A stretch of DNA of 16,753 nucleotides. It comes from Ectocarpus siliculosus. Lineage: Eukaryota; Sar; Phaeophyceae; Ectocarpales; Ectocarpaceae. The notes beneath the pieces were generated by a model. It was not told the origin of the DNA and did not search any database. It saw nothing but the letters and a program-made list of their open reading frames with translations. The stretch is from positions 2,763,081 to 2,779,833 of the forward strand of contig FN649733.1 in assembly GCA_000310025.1 (NCBI GenBank), read 5' to 3'. This document shows positions 1-16,712 of this stretch, in pieces; position 1 is the stretch's first letter, and each line of letters starts with the position of its first letter. A program made the translations under genes and the position numbers.

Positions 1-516
1 ACAACAAACCGACCACGACACCAACACCATATCAGCAACGCAGGCACGACAACCATAGCGACATAGAAATGACAACGACCGCAACAAAAACGAAAACAAA
101 GTGATGACTGCTGTACAAAAACGTAACTACAACTGCCGTGCACAACGAGCGTCAAGAAGACGGAGGAAAAAAAGAAACACAAAAAACGTTATACAAAAGT
201 CTGGCGGGGCGCCACCTCGCACAACACAAATCTGGCAACCTTGAACGCTTGAACGACATTCGGCAGCGGCAATCGCGATCATCATCCTCTTACACCTTCA
301 AGTGCAAGCTACATCCACCTCACACGTCATACGATTTCGACTTCACAAAACGAAGTATCCCACAAAACACACACCAATGCGCTGTGTACATGATTCCTTT
401 CATCACCCCCAAGTACCTCGTCGAAAACACAACGCTGTCAGTGCCATGCATAGGTATTGCATTTCTGCTTGCAGGTCCTCGTACTGTACCCCATACATCA
501 GTGACCCTACGCATAC
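1..516 (-). other. Intron or 3' end of the nucleoredoxin-like gene
   Basis: This stretch lies downstream of the last recognisable exon of the minus-strand nucleoredoxin-like gene. The reading frame runs on past the putative GTATGC donor (511-516) to a stop at 403-405, adding 37 residues that do not resemble the usual C-terminal part of the family. I therefore favour splicing to an exon left of the window, but a gene end at 403 is possible. No convincing further exon, RNA gene or repeat was found here. The far left is A/C-rich on the plus strand. Confidence 0.5.
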
Positions 517-2996
517 CTTGTCGTCGACCACGATCACGGCCGGGAGCACGCGGATCTCTGCCTTGCGGATCAGGTTCGCCACGGTGGCGTTGTTGTGCAC
601 GATGCCCTTCCACGGCATGTCCTTGATGGCCTTCTCGTACGTCTGCAACAAGCCAACACACAAACACACACACACACACAGGGGGCGACAAACGTCGCAC
701 ATCGCAGACAGAGCGGTGTCGCCATCGTTCAAAAGGCCGCCAATTTTTTCTGCTTTCTTCAACATCTAGCAATGAGGGTGATTCGTTGCAAGCAAACAAG
801 GTCCTCTACCATTTCCCACTGGACTATCTCAGCTCACAAGCACGAAAGGCCCACACCATCTACGGCAACAGTAATACTGCCGTACATCATTGTACACGAC
901 CCGGTTCAACCCACGGCCAGATGGTCCGCGCGAAAAAAAAACAACAGCGACAAGCACCGCCAGGAGCAGCAAACAAACAACACAACTGCAATGAGCAATG
1001 AAATATACGATGCCCATTATTAACCCTGACAGTCGGCACACCCGGCAAAAATGTTCGTATTTTCACGAGCAAGCAGGGTACCTTAGGTGACACAAGACAT
1101 CACACCCCCCTAGACCCATGTGTCGAAGCTCGGTGGTTCCACAGCAGTAAGAGTGGCCAAAACAAGGCGGCGTTCGAACCGTCTCATCGACAGCTTTCCG
1201 AAATACAACGTGTCGTGTGGTTTAGGACATTCCTCTTCGTCGTGGAGTAATCGAGCCTTGAAAATCGACCTAGCAGGGTGCGTGATATCCTCTGTTCCAC
1301 CTACGGCATGCCGTGCATCTCCTGATAACTTGGTGCTCACCTCCAACGAGTCGGCCACCGGCACGTACACCACCTCAAGCTCCTTGCCAGCATCCTTGGC
1401 CTTCTTGTACGCCTGGATCACCAACAAAAAGAAGGGGTGGGGGTCGGCGAACAAGCTATATTACCACCGTAACACCTACAAGTAGTTCCCTGGATTTCCA
1501 CGGGCCATGTGTGTCCTGAGTTGCATAGGATACTTGAAAACAAGGTATTAGATGCACACGATCGTCTGTCGAGGAGGGATGTGTAGGAGCCAGCACTGAC
1601 ATCGCCGTACTCACAAAAGTTTATATTCCGACTTGTTTCCATGAGTTATTGTTGGAGTGCGACGTCTCGGGGGCTTCACACGTACAAGAAGCTCCAACTT
1701 CTGTGGTACGGTAGTCGTATAACGTAATAGTCGCTGGGCACAAGGCGCACCGCTGCTGTCTGGATAAACGGACCACGAACACGATACACTAAATCGGTAT
1801 CGGTCTTTGTCGTGTCAAGGTTATAGGTTCAGATGAACAACAACAACGACAACAACGACAACGACAACACACGACATGCGAAGAACATGTTACACACAAT
1901 AGTACTTCACCTCCTTCACGACGGGGGTTGGTCTGACGGTCTCCTGGCCCTGTGCGGCCTTCTCGAGCTGGTCCTCCACCGCCTGGCTGGAGAAGTAGAA
2001 CGCCACGTGCTTGCCATCGAGCGTTTCGCTGGCGGACACCTACTATGGCAATGCACAAACGCCACACGCCAACAACTTCATCTTCATTATCAGAGTAGAA
2101 GTAGCACGGGCTACATCAGCACCAGCGACGACCAGAAGCAAGGCACTCAACATACGTGAACATCTCTCTCCGTGTGCTGGTGTGTACAGCAGCAGTAGTA
2201 CACAGCTAAGACGCGGCTTGGGGCGATCGCTGTTGGCCGTTGAAGACCGAAAAAAAACAGGCTGGGTTCATGAGCCCGAACAATGTGAGGATGATACCGC
2301 CACGACACGACGCACCAATCTTTTCCACCACAACCACGTAAAGGCCAGGTGTTACCGCCGTGCTTTGGTTTACCAAGCCCTCAGCAAAGCCAGCAACGCA
2401 GCAGCAGAGGCAACTCCCGAAAGGACGACGTGTGCGTGACCTGCTGCTGACGGCTGACACGTGGGCGACGGTAGCCCCACGATTTTATTTTCCGCATGTT
2501 GCAGTACCCCTTTTACTACGAACCTGCCTTGGCTGTCTCAAACACACACACATCCCCACACCAACTCAACAAAAGTTCCGGTTACACCACACAGCAGTCC
2601 CCGTGTATTTTCTCTATTTAGAAAGCTCACCTCCTTCGTAGTGCCCTTCTTGGGGTTGTCCACCACAAGGAGGTTCTCCCCAACGATGTCGTTGAACGAA
2701 GACAGAGCCACCTCCACCTCGGAAAGGACTCCCGGGATACCCTCCGCTGTCTCCTCCGCCGGCTCGTCCGCCCCGCCCCGGGAAGCAAGAGCCTTGCTCA
2801 CCCATCGGTTGTTCGCCGGGGAAGAGGAGGCGGCGGGTGCTCGCCGTGAGGCTGCGCGGGAGGCTGCTGCCACATGGGCTCCTGCTGTTGATGCTCTTGT
2901 TGCCGGGACGGCCAGCGCGATGGCTCCAAGAAGCGCGGCCTTGAAAACGTGACTGCTGCCGCTGCAATCGCGGCCGTTTTGTCGTTGACCCGGCAT
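517..2996 (-). CDS. Nucleoredoxin/tryparedoxin-like protein lacking the CxxC site (3' end uncertain)
   Basis: Four exons on the minus strand join in phase 0: 2996-2631 (122 codons), 2039-1911 (43), 1412-1341 (24) and 642-517 (42). Donors are GTGAGC, GTGAAG, GTGAGC and GTATGC; acceptors are TAG, CAG and CAG. The order of motifs follows the nucleoredoxin/tryparedoxin branch of the thioredoxin fold: DGKHVAFYFSS, then AYKKAKDAGKELEVVYVPVA, then KDMPWKGI, then the cis-Pro strand VLPAVIVVDDK. The start at 2996 puts a hydrophobic core (about residues 17-32) near the N-terminus, like a signal peptide, followed by an Ala/Ser/Arg-rich stretch that could be a transit peptide. In-frame ATGs at 3092 and 3134 are alternatives. 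Where the family has WCPPC after the FYFS strand, this protein has a Cys-free stretch (QAVEDQLEKAAQG and on), so thiol oxidoreductase activity is unlikely. The family call is firm at fold level; the function is unknown. Confidence 0.72.
656..680. repeat. (CA)n microsatellite in nucleoredoxin-like intron
   Basis: An interrupted CA repeat lies about 14 bases upstream (in gene orientation) of the acceptor of the fourth exon. On the coding strand it reads as (TG)n and probably forms part of the pyrimidine-rich acceptor region. Confidence 0.85.
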
Positions 2997-3972
2997 GGTG
3001 TGTGCGTGTGTGTGCAGGAGATGTGTACGAGACGTGAGAGAGGTAACCGCTGAGAGTGGTTGTCTCTCTGCCGGGCTGCGGGTTGTGTGCATGATGGGAG
3101 CCAGCGAGCCAGCTTGCTCCGCTGTATCAACCACTAGGTATGCACAGGGTAAATGGAGTGATCACGGGGCCGCCTCAAATCCACAGCGTGTGCACCTGAC
3201 CTGTGACTGCTGAACAGTGAAGCAGTCGGTACCGGCAGTGCGCATCTGCTTTCCACCTCTCTACCTACGTCCAAGATGAGTTTCCCTATGATGGCGAGCT
3301 ACGCTACACTGTTCGGGCTCTGGACGCTCACTCAGTTCGTTCTGGTGAGAATTATTGGACACGCGGGACTGCGCAACGACAGAGCACCTACACTCTCGGA
3401 CGGTACATAGCTTTTCACACAGAACGCTCTCTCTTTGGACACACCGCTTGCGCCGCCTGAGATGCTTCCCCAAACCTTGGGCGCTCCCCCTGTAGAAATT
3501 GTGTTCGGCGAGAGGAGCGCTATGTGTGGATCAAGTCCTCGCGAACTGCGGGAGCCGGTGAGTCATTCGGATTCAACTCGTTCTCCTGTTTGGTGGGATG
3601 TTGCGTTGTGCGGTCCTCAAAGCCCTCCCTCTCGCCGTGATGGTTCTGCAACGTTTCGGAGGATGCTGCTACGGTCGCCGTCGAAGCAACCGCCTCTGCC
3701 CGCGTGGCTCTGCTTGGCTAGATCCGAACGCGGTGCGAGCTCCAAGGAGCCGAGATACCGCACACACACGACGGGGCGCGTTAACAGCAGCAGCGTGATC
3801 TCAGTTTCGAGTTCCAAGAAGATCGTTTTGAAAATTCCGGAGGAAAGACTACTGTACAACGCAAAGATTGCATGCGAACAATCCGCTGTTGAATACAAGT
3901 GATCCCTCTGGAGTGGGCTGCTCATGAAAGCACAGCAGTGTCGTCAAAGGGGCGATGCAAGATCAAAATAAA

Positions 3973-4006
3973 GGCAGTCAGCAGGGCCAACTCACAGCTG
4001 ACTGCC
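3973..4006. repeat. Perfect 10-bp hairpin
   Basis: GGCAGTCAGC (3973-3982) pairs perfectly with GCTGACTGCC (3997-4006) around a 14-base loop. The role is unknown; it lies about 100 bases before the MITE-like element. Confidence 0.8.
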
Positions 4007-4104
4007 AGCTGCGGTGTGACGTTTCCCAAGCTTGTACAGCAGTCTTATGCTACATACACGTCTGGTCAGACAACCGTATTTCATCGTATGCATAGATAGA
4101 AGTA

Positions 4105-4320
4105 CCGTAAGAGTCGGAGAGATGGCACCCCCGTGTTAGCGTTTGTTTGCAGCGTATTTCTCCACAAGTAGGAGGGTGCGAACACCAATCGATACCTCTC
4201 AGGAAAGCCCTCGACGAGATGTTTCCAAAACTACCCTTTTCGGCAGTACCCCCCTGGTTGTGGAGAAATACGCTATACAAAAACGCTAACACGGGGGTGC
4301 CATCTCTCCGACTCTTACGG
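4105..4320. mobile_element. MITE-like element with 62-bp terminal inverted repeats, TA target duplication
   Basis: The left arm (4105-4166, starting CCGTAAGAGTCGG) and the right arm (4259-4320) are inverted copies that match at all but 4 of 62 positions. The differences cluster at about 4145-4150; the outer 40 bases are identical. TA flanks both ends (4103-4104 and 4321-4322), as expected for a TA-inserting Tc1/mariner-type transposase. The core of about 90 bases holds no coding frame, so this is a non-autonomous miniature element that would need a transposase from elsewhere. The near-perfect arms suggest fairly recent insertion or amplification. Family assignment beyond the TA duplication is inference. 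Confidence 0.85.
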
Positions 4321-4819
4321 TATCATACGGTAGAGACGACTCGCCAACGTTTTCTCCCCGATCGCCCGGATCATGTCGCTAAATACTTAGGTACAGGGTG
4401 CGAATGCCATTGGCTAAGCCTAAGCCTGCAGAGAGAAAGAGGCGAAACATCTGGCAACATACCATTCGATACCGTCGTAATATGCATATGTGGCGTGATT
4501 TGGGGTGTGCAATGAGGTCTCTGAGACCCAAAAGTTTACTTTAAAGGTTTGATAATAATTTTTGTCCAAGGCCACGGCAGACCAAGCGCTACAATACGAC
4601 ACATCTTAAGTCTACCATTCACGGATCCAAAACCGTGACAATGTAGCCAATCTAAAACTGCTACACCGATTCTGAACCTACATATACACAATTCGGTTTT
4701 CGAGATCGTCTTGTGGGCCCTTCGCCGGGCACGCAACTCCGACAGGGTATGGAGAGCTATTGAGCCGTCTGGGAGTGGGCACGTCCCTAGCGAGGAACAG
4801 GAGCGTTAAGGCACAATAA

Positions 4820-4884
4820 CCCCTCTCAGGCAGCCCTCTCCCGAAAACGGGCTCTCAGGAAAATTCTAAGGCATGCCTGAGGGG
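4820..4884. repeat. Imperfect inverted repeat with inner hairpin
   Basis: CCCCTCTCAGGCA (4820-4832) pairs with TGCCTGAGGGG (4874-4884), with a 2-base bulge. Between them CCCGAAAACGGG (4840-4851) is a self-complementary hairpin with an AAAA loop. No gene is associated; it may be a remnant of another fold-back element. Confidence 0.6.
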
Positions 4885-5050
4885 CCAGGGCTTACTTCTG
4901 GGCGACGAGTTTCACCTGACGTTTGGTGCACTTTAATACAAGTATGTGCACTTCGAGTGAGTCCCTTCGCCACTTTCAAGGTCTCGACGTTTTATTGCGT
5001 GTGGGGGTTCCCAACATCAACCCCGACCAAGACCAGCTGTTGCTCTCACC

Positions 5051-5450
5051 TCTAGCTGGTAGCACAGCTGTTGCCGTGTGTACGGGTTGAACCCTTGCGA
5101 TTCTGTGTGCCTCGCTCGTCCGTCTCATCGCCGCATTCAAAAGAAGTTACCGCTCCGTTTTTTGGCTCACGTCCTGTAGCGTGACGATTTCTACGCCCAA
5201 CGACGGCTTGCGTGAGGGGCTGCAGCCAGGTGTGTGTACAAGGGCCTGGAACTAGGTCGTTGCAGGCCCTTGTCCGCATCCTTTGCTCCCTAGCCCCTCA
5301 CGCAAGCCGTCGTCAGCGTGTGGAAACCATGGCGCTGCCGGACGTGCGCCAGAAACTGAGAGGTAGTTGTTTTAAAAGCGGCGATGAGATGGAGCGAGGC
5401 ACACGTCCTCGTAAGGGCTCAACCCGTGCTGCAACAGCTGCGCTACAGAG
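5051..5450. repeat. Large fold-back inverted repeat abutting the SPP start codon
   Basis: The left arm (about 5051-5250) and the right arm (about 5258-5450) are inverted copies along nearly their whole length, roughly three-quarters identical by eye. Matched blocks include CGACGGCTTGCGTGAGGGGCT (5200-5221) against its complement at 5292-5313, CAAGGGCCTG near the apex, TCTCATCGCCGC in mid-arm and CAGCTGTTGC at the outer end. The apex is at about 5250-5258. The right arm ends directly before the SPP ATG at 5451, so the element probably forms the SPP 5' leader or core promoter. No clear target-site duplication was seen. It could be an old fold-back transposon or a palindromic duplication. Confidence 0.8.

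Positions 5451-5457
<7 letters not shown>
5329..5457 (+). promoter_or_regulatory. Upstream ORF overlapping the SPP start
   Basis: An ATG in a strong initiation context (ACCATGG, 5326-5332) opens a 42-codon frame that ends with TAA at 5455-5457. It therefore overlaps the SPP ATG (5451) by seven bases in another frame. It lies entirely in the right arm of the fold-back repeat. If the transcript starts upstream of 5329, this frame would be met first by scanning ribosomes and could lower or condition SPP translation. Its presence in the mRNA is not shown by the sequence. Confidence 0.45.
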
Positions 5458-11821
<6,364 letters not shown>

Positions 11822-13757
11822 ACCGGACGGCGGACTCAAGAAAAGCGCTCTTGAGCGATGGATGGACACCATATTGTACTGCTGCGAAGCGAACAGCCAG
11901 AATGGCGAACAGCCGAAACAGCCTCGCGGGAGGATAGCATAGAGAGAAGATAGGCTTTAAAGCAGGACCCGTGGATATCGCGGAGAGAAATATCGTCCTC
12001 GGCTTTTTGAGCAGAGCGACTGGTGTACCCGGTAACCAACCGGAAAGGGTAGTTCGATCAAGTTAGATTTGATACGGTTGTTTGACCAGCCACACGAACC
12101 GATTGCTGAAATCATGAAAAACGAATGTGTATCATAGCCGGGGGGGGTGGGGAAAGAAGGCGTTCACACGTATCGATGCGCTAACCCTCCGCAATGCCAG
12201 TGGTACATTGTGCGATGTTCCAAGCCTTGTCGCGGTTTGGCTTGCGGCTTGCGTGTTGTGGGAGAGAGATATTTGTTTTCGAAGATCGACCCGATCGCGA
12301 GCATGTTGGTCGTGACCATGACGATGGACGCGCTACGCGCACCGCCCGTCTAGCTTTCGGCGTCAGCACGAGCTACTATTATAAAGCTGTTGACCAGATC
12401 GCACGGGAGACGGCTCGCCTTCTGTTGTCAAGAGCTTGGGTGACACCGCCCGTGATACGCGAGACAGAGTGTGTTTGTTCCACTCCACGATATGTTGTGT
12501 GCCCCTTGTCGAGACGCTGCGGGGCGAAAATCTGTCATGCCGATTGATGGTGCCTCTTTTGTGCATGCGAAAGATAAGGATGTGATGGAACGCGCAGGTT
12601 TCAACATGCATTGAAAAGAGGGAGTCGTTCTCCTCGACAGACGGGTTTCGGGGAGATTGTGCCCTCGATGAAGGGGATCTGTCTCCACATGCAGTCATTT
12701 CAAAAACAAGGTGGCAACCTCCCACCGGACCGGTTTCACGTCTCCGTTGTGTTACTACATCATCAACCTCGAGTTTTGTTGGCAAGGAAAACGGTCGTGA
12801 GCCCTCGTCAATCCATCTCAATTTTGTTTGTTTTTCACTGTTTTTGTTGTTATTTTCGCAGTTTGTGGGTGTTGTTCATGTAATTAAGGCGAAAGACGCT
12901 CCTGTTGGCAAAGGAAACGCGGCCGACAAAATGGTCTTGTCGCGATCCGACAAACCCACCCAAACTCCGTAGTGACGCACGGCGGCTCCCGTCCCTCCAA
13001 CACGCACCATCATGCACTTGACGTGCCAACGCCATGTACTCTACGGGAGGTCGTCGTTTTTCTACCTCGGTTCAGCAGCCGACAACACAACGCCTACACC
13101 ACACGCCCATCGCATGGCCTGGTGGTGATATTGTGATATTGGACCTCCAGTCGACCTCGTTCATTCCGCACCACCCTTGGTCTTCCGTGCTACTTTGCTT
13201 CGGCTGAAACGCAAACAAACCTGCACGCCATAACGACGGCGAAAAATTCTGACAACTCCTACTTGTACGCGCCACCGCTCCGTTGCAGGGATGCTGCGAA
13301 ATCAACGACGGTCTAACGACTGCGGCATGCGTTTACACGAGTACCATCCCCCCTACGCGCCACCCACCCCTTCTCCGTCTCGAACGCGGTGCATGGCCCA
13401 TAGCGCCAAGAGCAAGAGGCAAGCAACAAATGACTACCCCATGGCCCTTCCATTCCGCCGGCCGCATACACCCAGAGGGACCGAACGCTCTCAGTCCGGC
13501 ATCACCTCGGATACTACGACTGTCAGGAACACCCTCGTTCGACTACACCATCATCGCCCTGCTTTGGCTCAATATCGCGCCGCCTCCGCTCCTCGATAAG
13601 ATCAGCCCTACTGAAATGCGGCTTGTTTCGGTTCTACTCAAAAGTTACAAGTTTTTCTTCGTACAAACCCCGTCGCCGCTGCGTATTTCAAACACCGAAA
13701 AGAGCAGTATCACCAACCAGGTTTGTTGGCGCCTCTCTTTCTCTAAAAGCGACCGCA
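11822..13757. other. Convergent intergenic region, SPP / SNU114
   Basis: About 1.9 kb lies between the stop of SPP (plus) and the stop of SNU114 (minus) and must contain both 3' UTRs. A 7-bp stem (CTCAAGA 11834-11840, TCTTGAG 11848-11854) follows the SPP stop by 12 bases. Frames of up to about 175 codons (for example plus 13283-13810, minus 12363-12821) overlap one another on both strands and show no domain or splice continuity, so I do not call them. No AATAAA-type polyadenylation signal could be assigned with confidence. Confidence 0.6.
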
Positions 13758-16359
13758 TCACACCATGCCCCCTGCCCCCATCTCTGCCTGTTGCCTGGCC
13801 AGCTCCATGAGCATGGGGTCGTCGAAGAACTTGTTGATCGAAACGTCCTCGCTTAGACCCTTTCTGCGTCTGGTCTTGACCTGTGGGTGGTGTGAGATGG
13901 TAAGAGAATAGAGTGGCGAACGACAAAGAGAGATGCGGATGCAGCACTGTAGTAGACAAGGAGCGAAGACGTGCAAGGGTGACAGAAAGGAAGGTCGCCA
14001 GCAAGCTACCGACAGAGCTACCTCCCTCGTTTTTTTGTCCTGTCAAGCAAAACTCACTTTTGCGCGGCAGTTGGGCCAGAGAGAAAACAGAGAGACAGAG
14101 ACAGAGAGATAAGCGGGGGGGGTTGGACGAGAGAGGGAGCAAACCAAGCCACACCGGCCAGCGGCCCAAGGCTCGAGGAAGCAAAAACGAAAAGGCAACA
14201 ACAGATGCTCGACAAGGCATCGAGACGCCTGGCAGCGACCCTTGTGCCGCACCGCAGCCAATTCTCCACCACAACCATCTGGCGCGCGTCACAAAATATG
14301 TTTCCCCTCTGACAAAAACAAACCAGAACACGCTGCTGCTATAGTATAACACCACAACCCACCATGAACTCCCTGGCGAGGTGCTGTGGCGGCGACGGCT
14401 CGAGCGGGTGCAGGATAATGTTGCGGTCCAGCGGGTCCCCCGGTACGATGCTCCAGTGGTCGAACACCTGTGTGCAGAAGGCTTGGCCCTGTCACCCCAA
14501 CCGATGAAAGGAAGGGAAAAAAAACACAGCGGGCAAAGCAAGCAACCAAACAAAACGCGGTGTCAGAGGCAGCAAGCAGCAGCATTGTTTGGCGGTGTTT
14601 TTGGGTCATCGAAATCGTCGCTTCTTGTGTGGCTTGCGTACAGCAGTGCTGTTGCCGCCGCGGGTGCTGGTACAAAAGGGTTGTCGTCCAACTTCACGAA
14701 CATTTGGGGTGTCCGTGCGGTACAACCCCAGCTACACCAGTTTCTGCCGTTCTTGTGTGGTTGTTGTTGAGCGTCGCGTACTGGAGTGGTCGGGGTCTCG
14801 CAGACGTTACCGACTACTAAACCAGCAGACGTTAACGACTACCAAGTACTAAGCCATCATCACCTACAAACTAGCTTTTGGAATTGGTGCGCAGAAAGAA
14901 AACCGAAAACACGGAAACTTTTAACCCCCTGCTTCGTCTCGCCCCGCATCTCGAAGGTACCATGGCGAAGGCAAGGCGGGAAATAGCGCCTGGCGCACCT
15001 GCGTGTAGGCCCTGAGGTCGGTCTCGAAACCGAAGGAGTCGATGGAGGGGATGAACGCCTTCACCGTGTAGAAAGGTGCCCCCGGCTTCGGAGCGTCCTG
15101 CACGCCAAGCGCGCCACACAACAACACGGAAAAAATATTCAAGCACATCAACAGCAGCAGTCTTACCATGCACCCACTCTCTTCTTACAATACAACAGGC
15201 ACCATTCCTTATGTAACATGTTCCAAAACGATTTTTTTTTCTCGGGGAGATTTTTTTGCCATTACTCTTGGATTAGTTTCAACTTTCTGTCTAATCCACA
15301 CGCCTTTTTTCGATACGTTTATCCCTTATCTAGCCTCTCTTCCGTCTTGCCTGAACGACGTGTCCTCTCCTCTTCTGAAGAGCGGGGTAGATGGCCGAAA
15401 CCACGTCCGCTGGCGCCTGCACCTCCACCCGGAAGATGGGCTCCATGAGCCGTGGCGTCGCCATCAGGAAGGCCGAGTACGCCACCCTCCTCGCCGTCGG
15501 GATAACCTGACACAGACAAGACACAAAACCGCTGTTGAAACCCTCCGCCACCACCAACACGTACGTCCTAGAGACAAGGCCACACGGCTCCACAGCCAGT
15601 GCTAAATGGGACCGCGCGCGGACCTGCCCCCCCCGCCCCCCGGTGGAAAGGTTCCGCCGCGATCACCCGAGTCCAGGAGCTTGAAACTTGGCGTTACGTC
15701 GTTGTTGTTAGCCATGACATTGAACGACCGAAGTGGCGCTTGCACGATAACCCCAATAAACTCCTTAGGAGAACCTCGACTACTTCGCAGGAAGCCCTCG
15801 ACTGCTTCTTAGGGTTTAGGGTGAAGGCTGGGATTTTGAAGCCAAACCCCTAGGAATCTACTAAACACTGTACCGCGTATTTTGCACGAAATCAGTGAAA
15901 TCCCTGTTGCGCGTGTGCTTTTCACCCAGCCTCGCCTAGATATACAGAAACATCGAGTAACTCAATCCTTGAAGCACTGCATTCACTACAGGTTAGGCTT
16001 AACAATGGTCCAGACACTGGAGACGAGCCCGATATTGTAGTTTCCTTCCGTGGCACATGGACCGGCTTTGGGGTTGTTAGCGTATTGCAAGCAGCTACGA
16101 GTGCGCAAGAAAACTTTCGACCGATCCAAGCGCGCAGCCCAAAGTACACAGCCCACAGCACACCTCCAGTGCTAACTGTTATAGGACCCTCGCGCACCTG
16201 CCCCCCCCCCCGGTGGATAGGTTCCGCCGCGATGACCGCGTCCAGGATCTTGAACTTGGCGTTACGGATGGGCTCGTCGCAGAGCGGTCCCTCCCTACAT
16301 CCCCACTGGAAGCCCTGTACGATGCTTTCGCGGCAAGCGTTCAGGCGGTTCTTGTCAAC
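13758..16359 (-). CDS. SNU114: U5 snRNP GTPase Snu114/EFTUD2, C-terminal exons (5' part off window)
   Basis: Five minus-strand exons, all joined in phase 0: 16359-16198, 15506-15351, 15097-14999, 14488-14363 and 13880-13758 (TGA at 13760-13758). They give the last 221 residues of a protein that is usually about 950-1000 long. Snu114 is the EF-2-like GTPase that governs Brr2 action during spliceosome activation and disassembly. Diagnostic strings are [85 protein letters not shown] and [20 protein letters not shown]. The last two separate it from cytosolic EF-2. The segment covers EF-G-like domains IV and V and the C-terminal extension. The final ten or so residues ([11 protein letters not shown]) differ from animals. 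The second intron uses a GC donor; earlier exons lie to the right of the window. Confidence 0.96.
14800..14849. repeat. 25-bp tandem duplication in SNU114 intron
   Basis: Two adjacent 25-base units (14800-14824 and 14825-14849), both starting GCAGACGTTA and continuing CGACTAC, with a few differences. They lie in the third SNU114 intron of this window and have no evident role. Confidence 0.75.
15098..15350 (-). other. GC-AG intron of SNU114
   Basis: The donor after ...GHVVQ reads CAG|GCAAGA (GC at 15350-15349) and the acceptor is GTGCAG before GACGCTCCG. Conserved family sequence on both sides (RRGHVVQ then [11 protein letters not shown]) fixes the junction. At 253 bases it is the shortest intron of this gene in the window. 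The donor otherwise fits the GC-type consensus. Confidence 0.85.
15613..15698 (-). pseudogene. Decayed partial copy of a SNU114 exon within an intron
   Basis: This stretch is a same-orientation, roughly 90% identical copy of the 3' end of the exon at 16359-16198 plus its donor (source about 16190-16267). Shared blocks include GGTTCCGCCGCGAT, GTCCAGGA and ACTTGGCGTTACG on the plus strand. The copy has single-base insertions (GAAACTT for GAACTT; GATCACCCGAGTCC for GATGACCGCGTCC) and a longer, G-interrupted C run, so the frame is broken. The donor GT is still present. Similarity stops after GCGTTACG, so no acceptor side was copied. Confidence 0.85.
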
Positions 16360-16679
16360 CTGCATGCAAGGACAAGCACGGAGCCGCGAGAGGGAGGGAG
16401 GGAGGAGGCGGCGGGCGGTGGCCAGGTTGAGAATAGTCGGTGCTTGGCTTGGCACGAAGCTCCTTTGAATCTACCCCTAACGATGGTGTCGTATTAGAAC
16501 AGCTGGTGGAAGGGCATGGACTGCTGCGGTTCCCGTTGTCACTGCCAAAAGTTGATTGTTGTTTTTTATCTTGACAACAAACACCGTCCTGACTCATACA
16601 CAGCAGTACCTCCACGAGATCCGTACTGGTCCTCATGAGTTGGACCGTTCGAGGGAAAAAGGTTCATATTTCCTTCGAC

Positions 16680-16712
<33 letters not shown>

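Larger units (their letters stand above)
2997..5450. other. Divergent intergenic region, nucleoredoxin-like / SPP
   Basis: About 2.45 kb separates the two divergently transcribed genes and must hold both promoters; I could not place a TATA box or initiator with confidence. A short TG-rich run (about 2998-3016) abuts the nucleoredoxin-like start codon. Distinct structures, listed separately, are hairpins at 3973-4006 and 4820-4884, the MITE-like element at 4105-4320 and the fold-back repeat at 5051-5450. A 13-base palindrome (GGTCTCTGAGACC) sits at about 4514-4526. The open frame at 3435-3902 (155 codons) shows no recognisable domain and is probably chance. No tRNA or other RNA gene was seen. 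Confidence 0.6.

Noticed and set aside
3435-3902. Plus-strand 155-codon frame in the intergenic region
   Set aside because: Unremarkable composition, no recognisable motif, competing frames on both strands; chance in moderately GC-rich DNA.
5080-5095. T-loop-like GGTTCAACCC on the minus strand (and one at about 902-911 on the plus strand)
   Set aside because: No matching acceptor, D or anticodon stems at tRNA spacing.
12363-12821. Minus-strand 152-codon frame between SPP and SNU114
   Set aside because: No domain, and overlapping frames of similar length on both strands.
13645-14553. Minus-strand 302-codon frame
   Set aside because: It runs through two SNU114 exons and the intron between them in the wrong frame; the conserved protein is in another frame with clear splice sites.
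15808-15821. Telomere-like CTTAGGGTTTAGGG
   Set aside because: Less than two full repeats; expected by chance and inside an intron.
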